NCBI GenBank assembly: GCA_001939145.1
Contig: LSRX01000592.1
Coordinates: 268,380 to 332,379, forward strand
Length of the DNA: 64,000 bases
Direction of reading: 5' to 3'
Origin: Symbiodinium microadriaticum
Taxonomy: Eukaryota > Sar > Dinophyceae > Suessiales > Symbiodiniaceae
Both the position numbers and the translations under genes were made by a program. A model generated the notes under the pieces. The model was not told the DNA's origin, searched no databases, and was given only the letters and a program-made list of their open reading frames with translations. How positions within the stretch are numbered: position 1 is the first letter of the stretch; the number at the start of each line of letters is the position of its first letter. Below, one piece after another: positions 37,922 through 47,174 of this stretch.

Positions 37922-38425
37922 TCAGAAGGGATTATTAGCACTTCCGACACATGGCTTCGATAGTGTGGTAGAACAAACGGCTGCCTGCCCAAGCAGCGAG
38001 CGACTCACTAGCGAATCTCGAGCGACCGTCTTCGGCCGAATATGCTCAAGGTTGGAGCCTTTGCCTCGCCCCACTTTGCGTGGAACCTTGACACCACGGC
38101 CAAAACGCTTGAATTTCCACATCTTTGGCGGCATTGTCTGGGCTAGCCAAAAGGGCATGACCTCACCCGGGCACGCTATTGTCTCCGCGTGAAACCTCAC
38201 CTGTGGAAAGCTCGCCGACGGTCCTGGCCAAGACACCCAAGGGTTTTTGGGAGGACATGGACCAAGTTTCATGCAGAGGACTTTGCCAGCCAAAATGTCG
38301 CATGTTGCCCGCTGCGGATCCTTATGCAGAGCCCGTGGCTCCACTGGCACAGCCATCAAGACGGAAACCCGGCATGCCCCAAACGTATGGCCAAACCTGA
38401 AATACTGCACCCTCTCCTTCCACAA
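37922..38425 (-). CDS. 167-codon open frame, unknown, doubtful
   Basis: Repeat-free frame on the same strand as the confident genes, containing WKFKRFGRGVKVPRKVGR. No domain recognised. Two plus-strand phases are open over much of the same interval. Confidence 0.2.
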   Translation of the reverse strand: MWKERVQYFRFGHTFGACRVSVLMAVPVEPRALHKDPQRATCDILAGKVLCMKLGPCPPKNPWVSWPGPSASFPQVRFHAETIACPGEVMPFWLAQTMPPKMWKFKRFGRGVKVPRKVGRGKGSNLEHIRPKTVARDSLVSRSLLGQAAVCSTTLSKPCVGSANNPF

Positions 38426-39626
38426 CTTACGCCTGCTAGCCCCCGCTCTTCATGGCAGCCCATCGGCAGCGAGGCTCAGTAGGAGTGCTCCAGATAGAGA
38501 CTCAGAACTGCCGACATCAGCGGGCACTCAACATAAACCACCGGAAAAGGCAAACGGCCTCATCTTGATCATTTTCGCCCTCAGTTTTGCAAGATCATGC
38601 TGACCCGAATAGGAGTTTGGTACGGCACGAACGAATTGTGTTTTCCAGTCGGAAGCACGGCTCATTTCTCGCAGCCAGGTCGCATCATCATGGCTTTCCT
38701 TCCTTGGTCGAAGAATGGGCCAAGCGGCCAACCCGTCCCCAACAACCGCAGCCCTGTCAACATCGCACGAGTCAAGCCATTACAGGTGGTCCACACTTCT
38801 TCTCTTCTCCTCTATCGGCTCTCTCGCCCCCCGGCCACTCCACGGGCGCCGCCCGACGCGCTGGGTTTTCAAGGGTCTGTTGAGCTTCCACCAGTACGAC
38901 TGAAAGATCTCTGTCACGCGCACCAACGACTGTCTTGCGTGCAAGTGCAGTCTCAGACCCCACCTGGCTCGACTGCCTGCGGCTTCCCAGTAGCGCTCTG
39001 CGATTGAAGATGGGAATTGTCAGGCTTCGTGCGTGCGGGCAGGCATGTCCGCGTACAGCTGCGTACGTTCATGTATCTCTGTGCGTATGTACACGCCTAT
39101 CCTAGGGTGACGAATCGGATATGAGTAGCTGCTTCGTGCGATTTAGCAGGACTGCCATGATCAGCCCGAGAATTGCATCAAAAGGTGATGCCTATGTTAC
39201 ACGGTACCTTCCCGTCAAGCATCCTGAGATTTGGAATCTGGACAAAGATGAAGGCCCACCTTGCGCATTCTGCAAGCATTCAGTGCATGAGTCGGCTTCC
39301 CGCGATCTGAACAACGACACATTGGAAGCCACAGCTGCGGCTTAAGTGCGTCACAACGACTATTCATCGATGACTGATGCGACGAAGTTTATTTGCGCGC
39401 CGACTGCTTGGACTGTTGCGTAGCGAGCTCAGGCCGGGCAGTTAAAAGCAAGAGTGCTATATGTGAACTGGCTGTGGTGCCAATGATACACTTGACATGA
39501 AGGATGTGTCGAACTGAGAAATCTAGCCGCCTCCAGTTGGGGACATTCGTCCACGAGGGGAAGACGGGGACGAGGCATCTGACCTGCAGATGTCTCGACA
39601 GGAGCCCCCGAAAACAACAAACATGA

Positions 39627-39846
39627 ACAAACACACACACACACACGTGCATATATATATATATATATAGTATGCATATATATATATATATATATATATT
39701 TATTTATTTATTTATTTATTTGTTTATTTACATGTACATATATACGTATAAACATGTACACATCTACACATAGATTTGTATATGTGCATACCTAGTATGT
39801 ACGTGTATGTGTGTATGTATGTGTGTATATATATATATATATATAT
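39627..39846. repeat. CA, TA and TTTA microsatellite cluster
   Basis: CA run near 39627-39646, TA runs near 39651-39699, TTTA units near 39700-39725, and a further TG/TA stretch to 39846. Confidence 0.92.
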
Positions 39847-40429
39847 TGCTTGATTGCTGATTTGTTTTTAATGTATAGAGAGAGAAAGAGAAAGGCAGAA
39901 AGAGTGGGAATGAGAGAGCGAGCGAGCGATGTAGACATGTGTAGATATAAAGTATCCATAACCAGGAAGAACACTGCAAAACTTCGATCGGTAATTGCAC
40001 ATGCGAAAGGCAAACGTCAAGTGGAAGAACAGGTCAATCATGTGCAACTACAGTGCAACTACGCCTTGTCGGAAGCACTGTATATCTCTCGCCTCGCATC
40101 ATCATCCAGTTTTAGCCGCGGCGGCGGCGGCGGCGGCCCCTGGCTGTGTCCATGCTTTGCCAAACAGAAACTAGAATTTTCAGAAGGATGCATGGTAGGC
40201 ATGTAGAACAAAAGGCGAAGCCCAGGAAGACGAGGGTGTTTGCGGCCATCTTACCGCGGAAAGTACCGGTTAGGAGTGCTTGGCCGGTCGGTCACGCTGA
40301 ACCACAGTCTGCACTACTCGCCGAGGCGGCCTGCAAGTGACAGGGCCACCAACCGGATGCAAAAGGTGGAAAAGCCATTGGCCGTCAAACCAAGCAGTGG
40401 AACCGTAAACCCAGAACGCTAAGCAGTGT

Positions 40430-40433
40430 GATA

Positions 40434-40474
<41 letters not shown>

Positions 40475-40475
40475 C
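40430..40475. repeat. (AT)n microsatellite
   Basis: About 20 AT units with one ACAT interruption. Confidence 0.93.
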
Positions 40476-42060
40476 GATATTGCTCTATATCATTGGCATT
40501 AGTCTGGGACAGCTTGCACCTCTCTGCCGTCGGAGCCGGTGCTGGAGGGGCTGCCGCTTGCGACGGACCCTCCTTTGGACATTGTCGACATGACTCGCTG
40601 GCCCAGGCGTCGTCAAGAACTGTCGATCATAGGAACCACACATTTGTTGCAGCCTCCACAGCCACAACAAGTGTGCATCTCGCTTTCCACCAGCAGCAAG
40701 CACTGCAACTTGTCACCTACAATTTCCTGTGCGCCACGTAACTGTCGTGCAGAAGAGAGCAAAGATGCGGGAGAGGTTCTCAGCCATCGCTACTATTGTG
40801 AGCAGTTTCACTACGGATCTTACTCTGCTAGCTACGAAACCCATCACCACATTTTGGACAGGCACATATTACGGCTGTTGGTACGTTTGGGCTGGGAGGT
40901 CTCATTGCCAGGACACCATGCAGCCGCGAGAACTAGGACTACACCTGGGTAGACACGTGCGCTACCGGTCACGTTGCGCGACAAGTATGTGCAGCAAATG
41001 CAGCTCGTTGAGACATCATCGTAGCATCATACCAACTAGGGGCTTGGAGGCAGTCCTGACATGAACTTGTCCCGGTTTAGTCCTCACGACTGCGGCTTGA
41101 CACCCGGCTCTGCAGATCAAACTACAATCAACGAACGCTCAAGACGCTTCAGAGCGCGGTGCTTTCAGACTGCTGAGCCATGCCTTGGAAGCTCGGCAAG
41201 AACAATCACCCCCTATCTTCATAGCGGCTCTCATGCTAGACTGTCCAAGCAAGGGAGGCTGGCGGAATGCTTGCATTGAGAAAGTGCCCCCAATCCTTTC
41301 CCTTTCCGAGGAGGCGGTTCTGGCACTGGTTCTGGCGAAGGTGTAGCTGGCTCTTCTGGCCTAGCAGGGCTTGCCCGGGTCACGGGGCCATGGGCGAAGT
41401 TCGAGCTCAGCGGCTCGGCTATAACTCCCATCCTGGAATGTAGTGAAGTTGAAGACGGAGAAACAAGAGGTCCTTGTTACACCTGTGCTGGATGAAGACC
41501 AAACGACCCGAACACGGAAACCACCCGGGGCGATGCCTCTTCCCGAGCAGCGGAAGCATGCGGCTTTGGGAACCGGCCTCCTGGGAGCGCAGTTCGTGCC
41601 TGGAGATTTCGACTTCGGAGCTCGGCGTCGCAGAGGTTACAGGGCTAGTATCGGGACTTTGGTCTAGGGAAATCTAGGGAATCTAGGCAGCTTAAGTATA
41701 TGGGCCCTTGTACGGGTGGCGCGATACCAATTCTTCCAGACCCCAAATCAAATGGACCGTCGTGCTTGCGTCCTGGACTCGGTTTCAGGGCTTACGGTTG
41801 GCATGCAAACTGCATACCACCTCAGAGTGGGGCTTAGGAGTTTGGGGCTTCGGGTGTTGGCAAAATGTCGCATTGGTGCAAACACTTCATCGCTTGCCAA
41901 AAGGAATGCAAAGCTAAACATCGTGGGGCACGCGCTCACCCTGAGAAATCTCAGTTGCCCAACGTACTACAGGGGCCTGAAGAGTTAAAATGGGGTGCTG
42001 GGTATATGATACTATAGTCCGGGACCGTCATCAACGGAAATCGGTCGCAAAACTCAGATC

Positions 42061-42350
42061 CCTATCGCACCCTAAACCCTAAACCACTAATTATGCCTGG
42101 GCCCCAGACCCTCAAAGGCCTATAGGCCTTAAACCCTAAACTCGAGCGAGCATCCAAATGATGTGGACGGTGTGGCCTTGGGTAGGGTTTTGGCTTTCGC
42201 TCCGTTGGGTCGAAGGTGCGGCGCTTCAGGGGCCAAGCCCTAAACCCCGTAACCCCAAATCCTACACTCCTAAACCCCTAAGCGAAACCCTAAACCCTAA
42301 ACCCTAAACCCCAAACCCTAAACTCCTAAACCCCTAAACCCCAAGCCCTG
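42061..42350. repeat. CCCTAAA-type block with satellite-like word
   Basis: Degenerate CCCTAAA heptamers. Near 42256-42280 it carries the AAATCCTACACTCCTAAACC word shared with the satellite at 29.1 kb. Confidence 0.85.
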
Positions 42351-42454
42351 AAAGTCGGGCATACACGGCCTCACCACTTCCCACACGCGAAGCGTGTAGT
42401 ATGGCGAGGGCCGAGGCGCCGGCCAATCCTGTCACTCTCGAAGAAAGAAGGGAG

Positions 42455-42595
42455 AATTAGGGTGTTGGGCTTAGGGTTTTGGGTTTTAGGGTTTTAGGGT
42501 TTTGGGCATAGCATTATGGGTTTTAGTTTTTTTTCATGGGTTTTAGGGTTTTTAGGGCTTGGGGTTTTGGGTTTTGGGTTTAGGGTTTTATAGAC
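42455..42595. repeat. TTTAGGG/TTTTAGGG block
   Basis: Degenerate TTTAGGG and GGGTTTTAGGG words, inverted relative to the blocks on either side. Confidence 0.85.
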
Positions 42596-42599
42596 TGTA

Positions 42600-42850
42600 A
42601 ACCTACTACAAGATACCACACTATACTAGGATACACTACAGCCTACTACTATCATAAAGTCTCTTCTACAGTAACATACTATAGTATATTCTACTGTTCT
42701 ATAGTATACCTTACCTTACATTACTTTACTATACGATACTTTACTATACTAACTATCGATACTATGCGCTGCTCTGCTCTGCATGCTATGCCGCTGTGCT
42801 ATGCTCTACCTTAGTAGACTGCACTATGCAGCAATATACGAGCGGCAATC
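42600..42850. repeat. decayed pentanucleotide (TACTA/CTATA-type) tract
   Basis: Five-base periodicity of TACTA, CTATA and ACTAT words that drifts to GCTCT, GCTAT and GCATG near 42770-42810. Almost no open frame. Confidence 0.65.
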
Positions 42851-42866
42851 CTCTCATCCGGGATCC

Positions 42867-42940
42867 TCCTAAACCCTAAACCCTAAACCCTAAGCCCTAA
42901 GCCCTAAACCCTAAAGCCCTAAACCCAAAACCCTACAAGG
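42867..42940. repeat. CCCTAAA block
   Basis: About eight CCCTAAA or CCCTAAG units, in the same orientation as the left-edge tract. Confidence 0.88.
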
Positions 42941-43026
42941 CCACCTTGAGCAGCTCAATTTGCTGTGCCGAGCGGGGCCATGTGACCTCCGCCCAGGGCT
43001 CGGTGTCCTCGTCGGCGGAGAGTAAA

Positions 43027-43133
43027 ATTAATATGATATAATATAGTATAGTGGAATATACTTGTAATGTAATGTAATATAATTGTAATATAATATACAA
43101 TAGGATAATATAATAAAATATAATAGAATATAG
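43027..43133. repeat. AATAT/TAATA pentanucleotide tract
   Basis: AT-rich five-base periodic sequence with occasional G, different in composition from the tract at 42.6 kb. Confidence 0.75.
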
Positions 43134-43597
43134 TTTCGGGGCAGTGCCAAAACCAAGGGTGCATCGTGAGCTCTCGTGGCTTTAATGGGTTCAGCGCTTT
43201 TGACTGGCAAGCTGCTGTGCAATGGGCTGGGATATGGCGGGACTGTAAGCGCTCAGTGGCACTACTTCCCCAGCCCGCCTCCGAAAGGACTACTTGCAAG
43301 TTCATGGTTGGCTATCTGTAAAAGGTGACAAGGACCTTAAGTGAGGCTGCGAGTAAGAAATGCTATACCGGATAGCTTCATCTTGCTTATAACGTGTTTT
43401 TGACTAGCCATCAGCCTTCGTCAAACATCGGCCAAAGCTGTTGAGACATATTCCAGACAGAGGACCTGGATGGCATCGTAGGTCGACTGCAGGAGCGGAT
43501 CCCTTGGCTTCTGCTCCTGACAGGACTTCTTTCCGCAACTCCTTTGGCCAAAAAAAGAGTTTGGGAAAGATTTTGGCACCATGTTTAGCCGTGGCAT

Positions 43598-43687
43598 TCT
43601 TTGTCGTCGTCGTCGTCGTAGTAGTAGTAGTAGTAATAATAGTAATAATAGTAGCAGCAGCAGCAGCAGCAGCAGCAGGTGTTGTTG

Positions 43688-43719
<32 letters not shown>

Positions 43720-43757
43720 GGTGGTGGTGGTGGTGGTGGTGTAGTAGTAGAAGTAGC

Positions 43758-43801
<44 letters not shown>

Positions 43802-44190
43802 CAGCAGCAACAACAGGAATAGACATAGTAGTACTAGTATAGCAGAAGCTGCTGCTGTTGTTGTTCTTGTTGCTGGTGAATGTGTTGCCGTTGCCGCTGC
43901 CGCCGCCGTTGTTGTTGTTGTTGCTACTGCCGCTGCTGGTCTTGGTCTTGCTCTTAATTAGTCTTGCTCTTGTAGTTGCAGGCGCTGTGGCTGTAGCGTT
44001 GTTGTTGCTGCTGTTGATGGTGGTGGGGGTAAGTGGTGGTGGTGTGGGGGTTTGATGCTGGTGCTGGCGCTGGTGCTGTTGCTGTTGCGGTTGCTGGTGC
44101 TGGTGCTGGCGCCGGGGTGCTGGTACTGTCGCTGTTGCTGTTGTATTAGTGGTAGTCATAATCGTAGTAACAGCAGCAGCATTTGCTGTC
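43598..44190. repeat. long compound trinucleotide array
   Basis: Blocks of GTC, GTA, GCA, GTT, GGT, GCA and then imperfect GTT/GCT/GGT triplets over about 590 bp. An ambiguous base lies nearby at 44279. Poly-Leu, poly-Ala, poly-Ser and poly-Trp frames are artefacts. Confidence 0.92.
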
Positions 44191-44792
44191 GTTGTTGTTG
44201 GCAGCGCCGCCCTTCGGCGCCGCGGAAGGTGTTACACTTTCCATCCGGCCGAGGTCATTGGCGGGTCAATGGGGGAGGNGGGGTTTAGGAGCATCCGTTT
44301 GCCTCTATACATGCAAAGTTCTCGATGTTTAGAGCTTCGCTCCTTCTCACTGCGATCTTCTTCTCGTTCTGGTCTTGTCGTCTCTAGAACATAGCTTCTG
44401 CCAAGAAGCGAAATGCTCCGTAGTTCCAACGCTTTCTGTACGTTCGCATTGTTTGGGTGTGCCGCCTGTTTGACTGTGCAAGACCACATTCCTCGACAAT
44501 TACGGCGCATTTCCGTTGTCTCTGCCTACACTTTCCTCCTTCGTCGGATGTTTTTTTTGCCACTAGGGTCCAAAAAGCCAGTTGTTGCGTTTTCAGGCTC
44601 GAACATGTTGGTATTTACGGTTTTTGGCAAGCGTCGTTCTTTCCCGACACGTGGCTGGTATGTACGAGATTTTCCGCGACTGACCGTTTCGTGCGCGAAG
44701 ACAGCATATTCAATGGTATCTGCAGCACTTTCGGCAAACTGCGGTGCGATCGATTCTGGATTTCTGGAATGATGCTCGACACGAATTGGCCT

Positions 44793-45191
44793 TTATGCTG
44801 TGGCGGAAGCAAGGGTTCCTGAGCAGGTTAGTACTTTGTGTTTCGAGAGACGTCGATTGAAAGCTTCCTGGGTCGTGCCCTGTGGAACCGATGAACCCGA
44901 CTCGTGCCCTGTGGAACTGCTGAAAGAGATCTGCGTTTGCTGCAGTTCCTCACGACAGGCATAGTTAATCAAGGGTATCTCCTGGATATTCTTAGCTGCT
45001 CTCCTGCGCAAAGTTTTCCCGAAACGCGCTTGCGCAGAAACCTGGCAGAAACCCCTACGGTTTTTGTGGCGGCGAGAGGCGGCGCTGCCTTGTTGTTGCT
45101 GCTGGTGTTGTTTTTGGTTGGGTATCGTCGTAGCTGGCGGTGACGCCGGTTCATCATCGTCGGCGCTGCTGATGCTGATTCTGGTACTCAT
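44793..45191 (-). CDS. possible exon, unknown, Gln/Ser-rich then mixed
   Basis: Open on the strand of the CNB-domain gene. The middle part reads TLRRRAAKNIQEIPLINYAC and then STGHESGSSVPQGTTQEAF, which looks natural rather than repeat-derived. It may be a 3' exon of the large upstream gene or something separate. Confidence 0.25.
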   Translation of the reverse strand: MSTRISISSADDDEPASPPATTIPNQKQHQQQQQGSAASRRHKNRRGFCQVSAQARFGKTLRRRAAKNIQEIPLINYACREELQQTQISFSSSTGHESGSSVPQGTTQEAFNRRLSKHKVLTCSGTLASATA

Positions 45192-45426
45192 TCGGATAAT
45201 GCTGTTGCCGGGGATGTGGTGGTCGTGGTTGTGCTTGTGCTCGTCAATGGCTTCCCGCCGCTGCTAAGGCTGGATTTCTTGAACTGCCCGTTGCTCACAC
45301 CCTGACTCAGTCTGATGCGCCGAACTACCATTCATTTGAGTCTTAGCTTTCTCTGCACTCGGCTGCATGTGATACACTTGGCGAGATGGCTATGCAAACA
45401 CGAGATTACTGTAGCGAAAATGGCCT

Positions 45427-45723
45427 TCAACCGTCTAGTCTAGGATAACATGCACTTCCGCAAGGCTCCTCAAGATACTGCAGTGGCCCCCTCTCGAGCA
45501 AATTGCGCTTGATGAGCGCCTTGGGCAGACAAAACAGCATCTGTACCGGAAAGCTTCGAAACTGCTTGCGACTATCGAACATTGCTCTCCGCACTAGATG
45601 TATCCTTTGCCGGCAGGCAGTCGCCCAGCACAACTCAGACGCCAAGTTCTTGCGAGTCTGAACACTGAACATCACCAGATTTACTACCATGATCACAAAG
45701 ACTCTCCTCGCTACGGTGGTATA
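45427..45723 (-). CDS. possible exon, unknown, with a hydrophobic start
   Basis: Begins with a short hydrophobic stretch (VFVIMVVNLVMFSVQ), followed by a basic region (RRAMFDSRKQFRSFPVQ) and KRNLLERGPLQYLEEP. No domain recognised and boundaries not placed. Confidence 0.25.
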   Translation of the reverse strand, partial: YTTVARRVFVIMVVNLVMFSVQTRKNLASELCWATACRQRIHLVRRAMFDSRKQFRSFPVQMLFCLPKALIKRNLLERGPLQYLEEPCGSACYPRLDG

Positions 45724-45869
45724 AGTTATAAGTAAAACACCCTATCGGCGCGTTGCTCGAACGGCTGCTGGGCAATCACATGCCTTCATCTTCGTCTTGT
45801 GCTCGATGCGCTTCCTGGCATCATCTTGCTTCTGCTTCCAACCTGTAGGAGAGGCAGCGGTTTCTGCAG

Positions 45870-45960
45870 GCAACCCCACGAATTTCACCCACGAAGCCGG
45901 GGCTCCCAAAAGGAATCCGGAATCTGTTCACTGTATCCCGAACATCATACTCCATAGAAA
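45870..45960 (-). CDS. possible exon, unknown
   Basis: A minus-strand phase reads EYDVRDTVNRFRIPFGSPGF and VGEIRG, with natural composition. The acceptor may be GGAG|T near 45949. No family recognised. Confidence 0.25.
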
Positions 45961-47112
45961 GCTTCGAGTCCCATTTCCCCCGTCATTAGCAGCATAAACA
46001 TCGACACGACGACAGCGGATGACGGAGCGGGCATGCATGAGGGGTTCGTTGCAGACAGCAGAGATGCGGGTCTTTACCTTACACGACGCACCCGATCCGT
46101 CTGCTAGTAAAGATCAACTACTCACTTCGCTGAGTGTCTCATTTGAACGCCTCGGCGCTTGCATGGGCAAAGGTCAGGGAATCGCCCCAGCTTCCATCTA
46201 CAAGTTTGATTCACGTCCTCAATGGGTATCAGATCCGGGCAGTCCCCGGAGAGTCCGCTGTCCCAAAGAGCCGGCCTGCGATTCTGGACAACATCCTCGG
46301 ATGGGGAGGTCGCTTGGTCTCTTTTCCCCCGAAACTGCCAGTCGCCCTGCGAGCGAGCCCATCCAACCCTTTCCCATGTAGCCGTGATGACGAGACAGGT
46401 TGACATGCCTGGAGTACCCGGAAGGCTTGCTCGGTATGAAAAGGAAACAGGGAGGGCACCATTGCGGCTGCGCAGCTCTTGATGATTCATCGTGTCATGC
46501 AACCGCTTGTCCCTGACGATGCGGACGTGATCGTACCAGGCCTGGACAGCTTCAATTTCGGAAGCCAGTTAGGATTCAGAACATGCGGTCTGGTCTCCAA
46601 CCAGCCTTTACGAGCCGCCGCACCAGCTCGTTGTCGCTGAGGTTGGAAACGCCACCTCAATAAAGGATTCTAAACTGTAGAAGGTTTTCTCGCGAACTGC
46701 AACGGATAAACGGAGAGCTTGGCTTCTTCACCTTTGCATCTACATGGCACCTCCAATGTCTGCGCTGCGGAAACAATTCGGAGCCCTAGCAGAACCACCC
46801 TGCTTAGCAGCGGCGAGGACCAAGTCTCAATATATCCGAAACTGCAATCCACGCCCCGTGCCTCCTGCAAGCTCGCCCTGATACCTCTGCCACACACCTG
46901 GCAAGCGACAGGGAAAAGAGAAGTTTCCCGAAATCAAAGCAAACGGCCAGAATTTACATATCTGCAGAACTGCACAGGGCTCGGATAGTTCTTCGTAGAC
47001 GTCCCGCATGCGAGCGACTCTCATAGAACTATGGCTTAAGCCCCCTATTCGCCCTCTGACCATGCCAAAGATCCTGAACCTCAACTGGAAAGGCAAAAAA
47101 ACGGTGCCTTTG

Positions 47113-47174
47113 CGGATGGCCACCCTTTCCAGCATGTCTTTGAGCTCCGCAGTCTGCTTCTTTTGCTCCTTCAC
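47113..47174 (-). CDS. short coiled-coil exon, 3' part of the CNB-domain gene
   Basis: After an ATCAAG|G acceptor the frame encodes VKEQKKQTAELKDMLERVAI, a charged heptad-like helix typical of a dimerising coiled coil. It ends at a GC or GT donor near 47113. It lies on the same strand, downstream of domain E. Confidence 0.45.

Larger units (their letters stand above)
37480..42060. other. probable 5' part of the WD40 gene plus repeats; exons not placed
   Basis: Earlier WD repeats of the GRWD1-like gene should be here, but none was recognised. Minus-strand protein-like stretches occur at 37922-38425, 38.53-38.70 (KLRAKMIKMRPF), 38.83-38.95 (VRVTEIFQSYWWKLNRPLK) and 41.24-41.43 kb (Pro/Glu-rich). 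A plus-strand one lies at 39.12-39.34 kb. None is assignable. TA and TTTA arrays lie at 39.6-39.85 and 40.43-40.48 kb. Confidence 0.35.

Noticed and set aside
43404..44159. 251-codon minus frame, the longest in the window
   Set aside because: It is almost entirely array-derived (Thr, Ala, Gln and Asn runs). The short tail outside the array has no recognisable domain.
34000..47000. Search for a kinase domain that would make the CNB gene a PKG
   Set aside because: No HRD, DFG or APE-type motifs were recognised on the minus strand in this interval, so a kinase call is not supported.
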